64,000 nt of DNA from JAPOUP01 sp965221405. GTDB lineage: Bacteria; Pseudomonadota; Alphaproteobacteria; Rhodobacterales; Rhodobacteraceae. Below the pieces are notes generated by a model that had not been told where the DNA came from, did not search any database, and was given only the letters and a program-made list of their open reading frames with translations. The stretch is from contig CBDCSE010000002.1 in the NCBI GenBank assembly GCA_965221405.1, forward strand, positions 186,001 to 250,000, written 5' to 3'. The first letter of the stretch is position 1, and the number at the start of each line of letters is the position of its first letter. Positions 18,392 to 27,314 of the stretch are shown here, piece after piece. The position numbers and the translations under genes are program-made.

Positions 18392-18676
18392 ATGGAAACC
18401 GTTCTGACCATAGACCGGATCGCCGAACTTGGCGAAGAAATCTATGAAAAAGTTCACAGGAAAAGGTACGAAGGGAAAAAGACAGAGCATTTTTTGGCTA
18501 TTGACATTGAAATCAAAATCGGTTATCTGGCTCAGTATCCGGAAGATGCGCTGCACGCCGCTGAGAAGGCGAACCCGGATGGAAAGTTCTATTTGAAGCG
18601 GATCGGTTCTTCCGCCGCATTCCATGTCAGCTATGGAGGAAAAATGAATGCTGGAGGGGTTCTACAGACAGCATAA
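18392..18676 (+). CDS. Small hypothetical protein paired with a retropepsin-like gene
   Basis: A 94-residue soluble protein starting METVLTIDRIAELGEEIYEK, with GGGGAG ahead of the ATG. Its middle (FLAIDIEIKIGYLAQYPEDA ... NPDGKFYLKRIGSSAAFHVS) resembles small hypotheticals of the type 'GKFVAIDVETGDYEI...' that commonly precede a retropepsin-like aspartic protease gene. That partner follows here with a 29-bp overlap. Such pairs occur on mobile elements and may be toxin-antitoxin-like, but no function is established. Confidence 0.6.
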   Translation: METVLTIDRIAELGEEIYEKVHRKRYEGKKTEHFLAIDIEIKIGYLAQYPEDALHAAEKANPDGKFYLKRIGSSAAFHVSYGGKMNAGGVLQTA

Positions 18677-19040
18677 CGCCTGCCTGAGTCTGAAGATTCC
18701 CGCTTCAAACCCCCTGACTGGATCCCCTTTAGTAACCATAACGGCAATCATTGACACGGGTTTCGACGGATTTGTTCAGATTCCATCTGAAATCGTTTTC
18801 TTCCTTGGCTGGCAGAGACAATAGGCAAGAGTCAGCAGTTCGCGAATCGCTGATGGAAGCACAATGCCAATCGCTCTATGTGATTCTAAAGTCATCGCCG
18901 GTTCAATTGAAGCAGTCGGCCTCTGTCAGATCCCATTCAATTCCGACGCTCCAGTCCTGATCGGAATGGACTTTCTTAGAAAAACCCGGAACGCCTTGGT
19001 CATCACCAGTCAGAAGTTCTACTGGTTAGGGAATCTGAGC
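18648..19040 (+). pseudogene. Retropepsin-like (clan AA) aspartic protease, frameshifted
   Basis: The first 58 codons (MLEGFYRQHNACLSLKIPAS onward) carry the catalytic motif IIDTGFDGFVQIPSE of clan AA single-domain aspartic proteases, then stop at 18824. The expected second half appears in another frame from about 18870: KVIAGSIEAVGLCQIPFN, then VLIGMDFLRKTRNALVITSQ, which is the usual LLGMDFL ... segment. At least one frameshift plus a degraded linker separates them. GGAGG lies 8 nt before the start. Confidence 0.68.
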
Positions 19041-19173
19041 TGGGCCTTCCATCTTGAATCGTTAGGGACAGGTTCCTTCTCGCTACAGGGGTGATTGTAC
19101 CGCTTCCCGAGAACGGGTGAAATGAACTGGGAGAAAGGGTGCGAGGCATATTGAAGAAAGCTGTCGGGCATGT

Positions 19174-19231
19174 AATCGGGTCGGGGAGGATGCTGCCGAT
19201 TCTTCGGCATTTCATCCTCCCCGACCCGATT
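19174..19231. repeat. Large perfect hairpin
   Basis: The 19-nt arm AATCGGGTCGGGGAGGATG is repeated as its exact reverse complement at 19213-19231, and the intervening 20 nt hold a second 6-bp stem (TGCCGA / TCGGCA around TTCT). It lies in a gene-free stretch. A T-rich stretch (GTTTTATC) follows about 8 nt later, so it could be a terminator, but the stem is far longer than needed; a mobile palindromic unit is the alternative. Confidence 0.8.
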
Positions 19232-19622
19232 CCAGTCACTGTTTTATCATGTATGTAAGCCCCAAAGCGATAGCGTCTCGAATGGATGTCAGAATGTCCG
19301 AAATGTGCGCTTCAGTTTGAACTTCCAGCCGTCAATCCGTCCCTCCTCCCATCCAACATTCTGAGCCGCAAAGATTTTTCCGCCTCCATGGAGTGTCATC
19401 GGCGGACTTTCCACTTACACAGGAAAGCCCGCAACTTCGCCGATCTCCTGTGATATAAGCTCAACAAGCGAGCGGGAAAGCGCTCACATGTCGAGCGCAG
19501 GCAAACCGGATATCGGATACGCCCCGGTCATGAGGAATGCGGCAAACCTGTTGCGGCCCCACAGCCCTCGAGGACAGCGGCGCACGCGCCCGACGCGTCT
19601 CGGCAAAGACGGGTGTAGACGC
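19232..19622. other. Gene-free stretch downstream of the hairpin
   Basis: About 390 bp without a supportable gene. On the minus strand a short frame (MTLHGGGKIFAAQNVGWEEG ...) is protein-like but only 36 codons long, with no recognisable family; it may be the end of a lost gene. Confidence 0.4.
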
Positions 19623-20942
19623 TCACGGCATCCTCCACAAACAGGATATTGGAACCGCGTGGAAACGATCACCAAAGGGGATGCTGGCTTCACCGTCATA
19701 CAGCACTATGCCACGGACAAAACGGCTTCCGGCCGCTCTTTGGAGCTTGCCCAGTCCACGAAAGTCTCTTGAATTCACTGACGCGGCCGCCTTGATTTCC
19801 ACACCGGCGACTGCACCGGAAGCCTGCTCCATCACGATATCCGTTTCCGTGCCATCCTTGTCCCGAAAATGGAAGAATTCGGTGGGAGTGTCCCGCCAAC
19901 TGGCCTGTCTTCGCAATTCCTGAAACGCGAATGTTTCCACGAACTGTCCCAAGAGTGCTCTGTCTCCCGCCAGCGCCTTGGAGTCGGTGCCGAGCAATGC
20001 TGCGGCAAGGCCCGTATCGGTGAGATGTAACTTCGGGCTCTTGACCAGCCGCTTCAGTCGGTTGCCGTGCCAGGCGGGGAGGCGATCCAGCAGGAAAAGC
20101 CTCTCGAGGAGCGTGACATAATCCCCGATCGACGGCCGACTGAGTTCGAATGGGGAGGCCAGGTCGCTGAGGTTGAAAAGTTGGGCCGTGTGTGCGGCCG
20201 CGGCGCGAAGAAGCCTTGGCAACACGTCGAGCGAACGGATCCGGGTTATGTCTCGGGCATCACGCTGAACAAGCGCCTCCACATAGTCGCGATACCAGTT
20301 CGCCGAGCGTCTTGAGGTCGGACGCGCCAACGCCGCAGGATAGCCGCCGGCGACGATCTTATCGACAAGCCGGATTCCGAGACGCGCGCACTGGAACATC
20401 GGGAAACCGTCGCCGAACAAGGCGCTTAGGAAGTCCGCCTCGGGATGGGTCGGACCTGAATGATCCGTAAGCTCAAACTGTGTTAAGGGATGCAACGGCA
20501 CGATTTGTATACGTCCCGCCAGCGAGTCCGACAATTGTGGAACCAGAAAGACGTTCGTGGAGCCCGTAAGTAGGAAACGTCCCGGAACCCGCTGGCGGTC
20601 CACGGATATCTTGATAGCTTCAAACAGTTCGGGAACACGCTGGACTTCGTCCAGGATTGCCCGCTCCGGCAGGTCAGCGACGAAACCCGTCGGGTCAGCC
20701 CGGGCACCATCTCTCGTGACGGGATCGTCAAGGCTGAAATACGTGTAGTCACGGTTTTCCTGCAAGTACCCCCATGCGGGTCCGTTACCGCCCCGGGTCG
20801 CGTGGTCAGGCGTACAGGTGATCTGAGCCAGCGTTGTCTTGCCGCACTGACGGGGGCCGTGAATCAGCACGACCGGTGAATCCTGAAGCGCCTCGACAAG
20901 CCGACGCTCAGCGAACCGGGGATATAGGACCGGCTTCGACAT
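19623..20942 (-). CDS. AAA ATPase with DUF4143 domain
   Basis: Soluble ATPase of the AAA_14/DUF4143 group, common orphan genes in accessory DNA with no established role. The 439-residue protein has Walker A GPRQCGKTTLAQ (residues 29-40), Walker B-like RAILDEVQRVPELFEAIK, the sensor region LLTGSTNVFLVPQLSDSLAG, and a C-terminal restriction-endonuclease-like part with KSPKLHLTDTGLAAALLG and EFFHFRDKDGTETDIVME (a D-x-x-K-like nuclease-fold core ending VEIKAAASV). Full length and intact. No partner gene is adjacent. Confidence 0.88.
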   Translation of the reverse strand: MSKPVLYPRFAERRLVEALQDSPVVLIHGPRQCGKTTLAQITCTPDHATRGGNGPAWGYLQENRDYTYFSLDDPVTRDGARADPTGFVADLPERAILDEVQRVPELFEAIKISVDRQRVPGRFLLTGSTNVFLVPQLSDSLAGRIQIVPLHPLTQFELTDHSGPTHPEADFLSALFGDGFPMFQCARLGIRLVDKIVAGGYPAALARPTSRRSANWYRDYVEALVQRDARDITRIRSLDVLPRLLRAAAAHTAQLFNLSDLASPFELSRPSIGDYVTLLERLFLLDRLPAWHGNRLKRLVKSPKLHLTDTGLAAALLGTDSKALAGDRALLGQFVETFAFQELRRQASWRDTPTEFFHFRDKDGTETDIVMEQASGAVAGVEIKAAASVNSRDFRGLGKLQRAAGSRFVRGIVLYDGEASIPFGDRFHAVPISCLWRMP

Positions 20943-21481
20943 CGGCCGAATGTAAGCTCAGGATGCGTCTGATTGCAAGTTTATGTATCGGCCAATTGAA
21001 GAAAACTCCAGCATTTATCTTTGAGGGATAGCCTTTTCGGAGAGGATGATCCAACATGGGCCAGCCAGCCCAAGGGTCTGTCACGCCATCGCTGTGGATG
21101 TTCCAGCCGGACGGTCACCCGGGGTTCCTGTCGTTCTGTGCGGAGCGGGATCGGGGTCAGTCGGACATCGCCGGAGCGCGTTGGAGAAGTCCCCGCGTAT
21201 GATTCATGGAATGTTGCGTCGCCGGCCCCTGAACGGCGATCCCGAGACCGACAACGGCCCGCGTGGCGGTACCAGTGTCATCTGACCGTCGGCGCAGCGT
21301 CTGCATTCGGCTTCCGCTCTCGCCTATGTTCGTCCTTTTTGGCAAGGGTAAAACCGTTTAAATCCGTGCTGATCCGGTGAACGTCATCGCTGGAACACGG
21401 ATATAAGGCATGACCGCCGACCGTGACTTCCGGGGATGCACCCAACCGCGATCGATTCCAGATCACCTGACGTCCTCGGTT
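20943..21481. other. Intergenic gap between AAA ATPase and xseA 3' end
   Basis: These 539 bp contain no gene I can support. A 49-codon frame starting at 21056 (MGQPAQGSVTPSLWMFQPDG) has no ribosome site and no family resemblance. Confidence 0.4.
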
Positions 21482-23035
21482 TCAGAGCAGCCTGGCCTGC
21501 TCGCCTGAAGGGGGTTTTCTACCGTGTCCCCGCCTGCCACCAAGCCGGAGCTTCCCGTCACTGAACTCGATCTCCAGGCCGACACTCGCCTGGGCCTCGG
21601 CCTTTGTCGCAATCACCACACCGTTTCCGCGGACGACCGCATAGCCTCGCCTCAGCGTGGCGGCGTAACCGAGCGTCTGACGGAGCCGCTCCAGTGCATC
21701 CAGCCGTCCGTACCAGCCATCGATCCTCGATGATGCCGCTATTTCCAGACGCGCCGAAAACTGGTCCAACGAGCCGCGCTTACGCTCGATATCACGTCGC
21801 GGCCTCAACCTCCGCAGAAACACCGACTGTTGCTCCAGAACACGCCGAAGGTCCCGAAGTGAACCTCGCAACCCGGGCGCGAGCCGACCACCAGCCTGCT
21901 CGATCAGTCGCCGACGATCTGCAATCGAACGCGCCAGCGTTGCCGGATGCAGTAGGGCATTCGCCTCGACCAGCCGAAGCCGCCTTTCCCTCGCCGTGGT
22001 GGCCAGCGCCCGTGGAAGCCGCCCGCACCAAAGATCGAGCCGTTGCGACGCCGCGGACATCAGCGCTTCCGCCCTAGGCAACACACGGCTGACATCCCGA
22101 AGCCTCTGCGAGCGCATGTTCACCGCCTGCGTCATCGCACGGGTCTGTCTGGCGTCCACAGCCTCAAGGCGGGCAACGAGTTCCAGACGCACGGGTACCG
22201 CCAGTTCGGCCGCCGCCGTGGGCGTCGGTGCGCGGCGGTCTGCGGCAAAATCAATTAGCGTCGTATCCGTTTCATGTCCAACCGCCGATATCAGCGGGAT
22301 GTCCGATGCCGCGACCGCGCGCACCACAGACTCCTCATTAAAACCCCACAGATCCTCGATGGATCCACCGCCGCGGGCGACGATCAGAAGATCGGGACGC
22401 GCGATCTCCCCGTTTTCCGGAAGCCCGTTGAAACCCTGGATCGCACGGGCGACATCCGCTGGGCAGCGCTCGCCCTGCACAGCAACCGGCCAAACCAGCA
22501 CCCTACGGGGAAACCTGTCGCGCAACCGGTGTAGGATGTCCCGGATAACTGCACCCGAAGGCGACGTAATCACCCCAATCACGTCGGGCAGGAACGGAAG
22601 CGGCTTTTTTCTTTCCTCCCCGAACAACCCTTCCGCTTCCAGATCTTTGCGCCGCCGCTCCAGCATCGCCATCATCGCGCCAACGCCCGCGGGCCGGATG
22701 TCATCGATGACGATCTGGTATTTCGACTGACCTCCGAACGTGGTCATCCTTCCGGTGACGATGACTTCGAGACCCTCTTCTGGCTTAGTGCGCATCCGCG
22801 TCGCCGTACCCTTCCAGATCACGCCGGAGAGAACGTTTCTGTCATCCTTGAGATCCAGATAGACATGGCCCGATCTCGGACGGCTGACACGGCCGATCTC
22901 TCCGCGCACCCGAACATGGCTGAACTCTCCCTCCACAAGGCGCCGAACCGCGCCGGAGAGTTCCGAAACCGTGAATTCCGGCGCGTTGCCGCCCGTCCCG
23001 GGCATCTCCTCGAGGTCTTTGGGCATCTCGGACAT
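21482..23035 (-). CDS. xseA: Exodeoxyribonuclease VII large subunit
   Basis: Catalytic subunit of exonuclease VII, which degrades single-stranded DNA from both ends in repair. The 517-residue protein has an N-terminal OB fold (VSELSGAVRRLVEGEFSHVR, then GEIGRVSRPRSGHVYLDLKD), the catalytic domain with VIGVITSPSGAVIRDILHRL, ARGGGSIEDLWGFNEE, and SAVGHETDTTLIDFAADRRA, and a long helical C-terminus. The start MSEMPKDLEEMPG at 23033-23035 is supported by the family start and the short 64-bp divergent gap to purD. No xseB in the window. Confidence 0.96.
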   Translation of the reverse strand: MSEMPKDLEEMPGTGGNAPEFTVSELSGAVRRLVEGEFSHVRVRGEIGRVSRPRSGHVYLDLKDDRNVLSGVIWKGTATRMRTKPEEGLEVIVTGRMTTFGGQSKYQIVIDDIRPAGVGAMMAMLERRRKDLEAEGLFGEERKKPLPFLPDVIGVITSPSGAVIRDILHRLRDRFPRRVLVWPVAVQGERCPADVARAIQGFNGLPENGEIARPDLLIVARGGGSIEDLWGFNEESVVRAVAASDIPLISAVGHETDTTLIDFAADRRAPTPTAAAELAVPVRLELVARLEAVDARQTRAMTQAVNMRSQRLRDVSRVLPRAEALMSAASQRLDLWCGRLPRALATTARERRLRLVEANALLHPATLARSIADRRRLIEQAGGRLAPGLRGSLRDLRRVLEQQSVFLRRLRPRRDIERKRGSLDQFSARLEIAASSRIDGWYGRLDALERLRQTLGYAATLRRGYAVVRGNGVVIATKAEAQASVGLEIEFSDGKLRLGGRRGHGRKPPSGEQARLL

Positions 23036-23099
23036 GTCGTCACCTTGCGCGATCCGCGGCGCAAGTCTAGAACGCCGCAACCCTGAGGGAAAGAGCGCG

Positions 23100-24368
23100 A
23101 TGAACATCCTGATACTGGGCGGCGGCGGCCGGGAGCATTCGCTCGCCTGGGCCGTGACGCAGAATCCCAGGTGCGACCGGTTGATCGTGGCGCCGGGCAA
23201 CGCGGGCATCGCTGGGGTCGCGGAATGCGCCTCCCTGAACACGGAGGACGGTGGCGCCGTCACCGAGTTCGCCGTTTCAAACAACGTTGACCTCGTGATT
23301 GTCGGTCCCGAGGCCCCGCTTGCGGCAGGCGTCGCCGACCTGCTGCGCGATGCCGGACTGCTTTGCCTTGGCCCGAGCCGTAAGGCGGCCCAGCTTGAGG
23401 TTTCGAAGCGGTTCACCAAGGAAATATGTGATGCGTGCGGTGCGCCGACCGCTGCTTGGGCGCATTTCTCCGACGCCGAAAGCGCCAGGGACCATGTGGC
23501 GGTGACGGACACCCCCGTCGTGATCAAGGCTGATGGCCTTGCGGGCGGCAAGGGCGTCGTCGTGGCGGAGGACAGGGAGACGGCTCTCGCCGCGGTCGAC
23601 AGCATGTTCGGCGGAGCTCTCGGAGCCGCCGGCACCGAGGTGGTGATCGAGGATTTCATGGCCGGTGAGGAAGCTTCCCTGTTCGTCCTCTGTGACGGCA
23701 GGACGGCGCTTCCGATAGGAACGGCGCAGGACCATAAACGGGCCCATGAGGGGGACTCGGGACCGAATACCGGCGGCATGGGAGCCTACTCACCCGCGCC
23801 TATCCTGAATCCAAAGGTTGAGCGGCAGGCCATGGACGAGATCGTCAGGCCATGCCTGGACGAGATGGCACGGCGTGGAACACCCTATCAGGGCGTGCTA
23901 TACGCGGGTCTCATGGTCTGTGAAGGCATGGCCCGGCTGGTGGAGTTCAACGTCCGTTTCGGAGATCCCGAGTGCCAGGTGCTGATGGCCCGCCTTGGGG
24001 GGCAGGCGCTGGATCTGATGTATGCCTGCGCCGCAGGTGAGCTCGACCTTGCGAGGGTCAACTGGGCCGAGGATCACGCACTGACGGTCGTGATGGCGGC
24101 GAAGGGCTACCCCGGCGACTATATGACGGGTTCGCGGATCCACGGGCTTGAGGAGTCCCGCAGGGACAGCAATCATATCATGTTCCACGCGGGGACGGAA
24201 TTACGGGATGGTGGAACGGTGGCGACGGGCGGACGCGTTCTGAACGCGACCGCTCGGGGAGACACCCTGGCAGAAGCGGCAGAACGCGCCTATGCGCTGG
24301 CGGACGGGATCGACTGGCCAGAAGGCTATTACCGGCGCGACATCGGTTGGCGTTCGCTGGGAGGCTGA
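23100..24368 (+). CDS. purD: Phosphoribosylamine-glycine ligase
   Basis: GAR synthetase, second step of purine synthesis, an ATP-grasp enzyme joining glycine to phosphoribosylamine. The 422-residue protein starts MNILILGGGGREHSLAWAV and shows VGPEAPLAAGVADLL, the ATP-grasp segment VVIKADGLAGGKGVVVAED, DHKRAHEGDSGPNTGGMGAY, and the metal-binding LVEFNVRFGDPECQVLM. All motifs intact and length normal. Divergent from xseA, as in many alphaproteobacteria. Confidence 0.97.
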   Translation: MNILILGGGGREHSLAWAVTQNPRCDRLIVAPGNAGIAGVAECASLNTEDGGAVTEFAVSNNVDLVIVGPEAPLAAGVADLLRDAGLLCLGPSRKAAQLEVSKRFTKEICDACGAPTAAWAHFSDAESARDHVAVTDTPVVIKADGLAGGKGVVVAEDRETALAAVDSMFGGALGAAGTEVVIEDFMAGEEASLFVLCDGRTALPIGTAQDHKRAHEGDSGPNTGGMGAYSPAPILNPKVERQAMDEIVRPCLDEMARRGTPYQGVLYAGLMVCEGMARLVEFNVRFGDPECQVLMARLGGQALDLMYACAAGELDLARVNWAEDHALTVVMAAKGYPGDYMTGSRIHGLEESRRDSNHIMFHAGTELRDGGTVATGGRVLNATARGDTLAEAAERAYALADGIDWPEGYYRRDIGWRSLGG

Positions 24369-24421
24369 GACTATCGCTGAATGGACGAAACGCAAAGGCT
24401 ATCGGCTCCGTTCGCGGCCAA

Positions 24422-24454
24422 CCCGCCGGGATCAATCCGATCCGGGTCGGCGGG
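24422..24454 (+). terminator. Hairpin downstream of purD
   Basis: CCCGCCG at 24422-24428 pairs with CGGCGGG at 24448-24454, with an inner GGATC/GATCC stem. It follows the purD stop by about 55 bp. No T-tract follows, so termination is only possible, not shown. Confidence 0.4.
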
Positions 24455-24558
24455 CCGGTTCGGGACCCGGAACCTCTTTCCCGCCGCCAGATCCGGGCAT
24501 GACCGCCTCGGACATCACCCGATCCGGAGTTTAGGTTCCCCGAACGATGCCTCGTGCG

Positions 24559-24882
24559 TCAGATCTGTTTTTCGGGCATCTGCACCACCAGACCGTCAAG
24601 CGCGTCGGTCACTTTGATCTGGCAGGTGAGTCGAGACCGGTCCGGATTCGGCTCATACGCGAAGTCGAGCATATCCTCCTCCATGTCCTCTTTGGGCGGG
24701 AGTCTGTCGACCCACGTAGGATCGACGTAGACATGGCAGGTGGAGCAGGCACACGCACCGCCGCAGTCCGCCTCAATTCCGGGGATGCCGTTGTCGCGGG
24801 CACCCTCCATGACGGTCATTCCATTCGCTACATCAACCTCATGGCGGGTGCCGCTGTGTTCTATATAGGTGATCCTAGCCAT
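24559..24882 (-). CDS. [2Fe-2S] ferredoxin, adrenodoxin type
   Basis: Small electron carrier of the ISC/adrenodoxin type, used for iron-sulfur assembly or cytochrome P450 and other monooxygenases. The 107-residue protein starts MARITYIEHSGTRHEVDVAN and has the cluster ligands C40, C46, C49 (ADCGGACACSTCHVYVD) and C87 (RLTCQIKV). The conserved VDRLPPKEDMEEDMLDFAYE follows the cluster loop. The ATG at 24880-24882 has AAAGGGATG a few bases upstream; an ATG two codons earlier is also possible. Rhodobacterales commonly carry it near purD. Confidence 0.93.
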   Translation of the reverse strand: MARITYIEHSGTRHEVDVANGMTVMEGARDNGIPGIEADCGGACACSTCHVYVDPTWVDRLPPKEDMEEDMLDFAYEPNPDRSRLTCQIKVTDALDGLVVQMPEKQI

Positions 24883-25071
24883 GAACATCCCTTTGCCGTC
24901 TCGACTCACGACGATGCGAAATAAGCGCTTCGGAAGGAATGTGCCAGCCATTTTCCCCAAGACGGTCGCATTTAATTCACCATAGCCCGATGAAAGACGG
25001 CGGCGCTAGATTCCCCTTCGCACGTGCGCACCACGGTGATACACGAATCCAGGATCTGCCAAGGGAATCCC

Positions 25072-25800
25072 ATGACCGATGGGTCACCGCCTTAAGAGGC
25101 AGCGGAATGCGTCGCCGCCGGATACGCGGGGGATTCGGTGAAGGACGCAACGAGGACCGGTTCCGGAACGGGGTCGGCCGCAGACAGGCCGGTGCGCGGG
25201 GTAGGTGGGAGGATAGACAATGAAAGACTGACCATCCGCGGATTTCCGAGATCTGAGGCGACTGCGGAACCGGCGCGGCAGGTACGTATCCCGACCGCCC
25301 CGCCGGAAAGCGCCTGCCGACTGGACGTCACCATCGACGGCTCCGACGACGTTGATCCGGAACCCAGCTTCCCCAAGGGAGGCGTCGCGCTGCCGGGCGG
25401 GAAGGTTTTCGCCACCGTATCGGAACGAATGGTGGTCATCGCGGACGTGTCCAAACCGGTGCGGCACCTTGGGGGATCTCCCCTGCCCGTCGAGATTCTA
25501 ACGTTCGCAAGCCTGACGACCCGCGCCCTTGTCGAGGGAACGCTTGCGGAACTCGGAATACCCGTCGGTGAGGTCACGCCTGGGATATTCGGCGGTCCGC
25601 CGTTCATCACCGGCGACGGCAAAAATATCCCGGACCTCCGCCTGAAACTCGCGGACGACTCCCAAAGACTGGACCAGGAAACGGACGGGCTTCCCGACGT
25701 CATCGGGAACGGGCAATTTGGCGGAATGTTCGGGCATGGTGACGGGGGAGCAGGGATGGGTTTGGACCCGCCCCGGGCTCACGAGATATTGATCATCTAG
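25072..25800 (+). pseudogene. rpiA: Ribose-5-phosphate isomerase A, decayed
   Basis: In one frame from ATG 25072: MTDGSPP, then TAA, then EAAECVAAGYAGDSVKDATR, GSGTGSAA (normal GLGTGSTA), LTIRGFPRSEATAEPARQV, LDVTIDGSDDVDPEPSFPKG, and ERMVVIADVSKPVRHLGGSP, i.e. RpiA from start to end. Besides the stop at codon 8, the catalytic loop normally KGGGGAL is now KGGVALPGGKV, and the C-terminal NGLFID segment has become NGQFGGMF. The TAA plus eroded active-site motifs show a true pseudogene. It lies directly upstream of gor. Confidence 0.85.
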
Positions 25801-25877
25801 CGGGCGCACGCAGGATCGGGTGCGCACGCGGGATGTCGCGGAAAGCACGGCTTCGCGGCCGGAAACAGGAGTGAAAC

Positions 25878-27236
25878 ATGACGTTCGACTATGATCTTTT
25901 TGTCATTGGAGGAGGATCCGGGGGCGTGCGTGCCGCACGGATGGCCGCCGAGACCGGCGCTAAGGTCGCGCTGGCGGAGGAATACCGGATCGGTGGAACC
26001 TGCGTCATCAGGGGATGCGTGCCGAAAAAAATCATGATGTTCGCGTCCAGTCATTCGGCCAGAATGGAGGACGCCGCAGCCTTTGGCTGGAATGTCAGCG
26101 CCGCCGGATTCGAATGGTCGAGGTTCTGGCCACGCCTGCGCGCGGAGCTTGATCGGCTGGAAAGTGTCTACCGAGCCAACCTGGAGCGAACGGGTGTCGC
26201 GATCTTCGACCAACGAGCCGTGATCGGGAACCCGCACACCGTTGAACTGGAGGACGGCCGGAAGTTCGTCTGCAAGCACATACTGATCGCCACCGGTGGC
26301 AAGCCATTCCTCCCTTCGAATACGCCGGGAATCGACCTCGTCGGCACTTCAGACGATGTATTCCTTATGCCGGAGCTGCCAAAGTCAGTCCTGATCGTGG
26401 GCGGCGGGTATATTGCCTGCGAATTCTCGTTCATTCTCAATGGGCTAGGAGTAGAAACCACCCAATACTACCGTGGTGCGCAGATTCTTCGCGGATTCGA
26501 CGACGACGCGCGTGAGCATATCGCTGCCCAGATGGGCGCACGTGGCATCGATCTCAAGGTCAATGTTGACGTAGCGGGCATGGAGCGGCGCGACGGCGGA
26601 ATCATGGTCAAGGCCACTGACGGGCGCACGGCAATGTTCGAACGGGTGATCTACGCCACGGGCCGGCGCCCGAACACCGCGGGACTGGGGCTGGAGCGTG
26701 CTGGCGTGCCGTTGGGAGGCAACGGACAGATCGAGGTGGACGGTTACAGCCAGACCAGGGTTCCGTCGATCTACGCGGTCGGAGACGTGACCAACCGCGT
26801 GAACCTGACGCCGGTGGCGATCCGCGAGGGCGCGGCCTTTGTCCGGACGGTCTTCAACGCCAATCCCACGAAAGTGGACCATTCGAACATTCCGGGCGCG
26901 GTATTCACGCAGCCCGAATTTGGCACAGTGGGGCTGACCGAGTCGGAGGCGGCCCAACAGGAACGGATCGAGGTGTACTCGACGGCCTTCCGGCCGATGC
27001 AGAACAGCTTCATCGACAGGGATGAGCGGGCGTTTTTCAAGCTGGTCGTATCCAAGGCCACCCGCAGGATTCTTGGGGTGCACATCATTGCGGATGGAGC
27101 GGCCGAACTGATACAGCTAGCTGGAGTCGCTCTGAGGGCGGGTGCCACGAAGGAGGTCTTTGACACTACGGTGGCGGTGCATCCCACTATGGCCGAAGAG
27201 ATCGTATTGATGGACAGTCCTGTCCGGACGGCTTGA
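25878..27236 (+). CDS. gor: Glutathione-disulfide reductase
   Basis: FAD and NADPH-dependent reduction of oxidised glutathione in the cytoplasm. The 452-residue protein starts with the FAD motif YDLFVIGGGSGGVRAARMAA, has the redox disulfide C42/C47 in GGTCVIRGCVPKK, the second dinucleotide motif SVLIVGGGYIACEFSFIL, the FAD-binding SIYAVGDVTNRVNLTPVAIR, and the C-terminal active-site HPTMAEE. Intact. It follows the rpiA pseudogene at 77 bp, the usual rpiA-gor arrangement in Rhodobacterales. Confidence 0.96.
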   Translation: MTFDYDLFVIGGGSGGVRAARMAAETGAKVALAEEYRIGGTCVIRGCVPKKIMMFASSHSARMEDAAAFGWNVSAAGFEWSRFWPRLRAELDRLESVYRANLERTGVAIFDQRAVIGNPHTVELEDGRKFVCKHILIATGGKPFLPSNTPGIDLVGTSDDVFLMPELPKSVLIVGGGYIACEFSFILNGLGVETTQYYRGAQILRGFDDDAREHIAAQMGARGIDLKVNVDVAGMERRDGGIMVKATDGRTAMFERVIYATGRRPNTAGLGLERAGVPLGGNGQIEVDGYSQTRVPSIYAVGDVTNRVNLTPVAIREGAAFVRTVFNANPTKVDHSNIPGAVFTQPEFGTVGLTESEAAQQERIEVYSTAFRPMQNSFIDRDERAFFKLVVSKATRRILGVHIIADGAAELIQLAGVALRAGATKEVFDTTVAVHPTMAEEIVLMDSPVRTA

Positions 27237-27314
27237 ATTCTCGGGTTGGCGAACACATTTTGGCTGACAGGACGCAGCGAAGCGAAACGGGAAACGAAAC
27301 GGAGAGGCGGCCAG

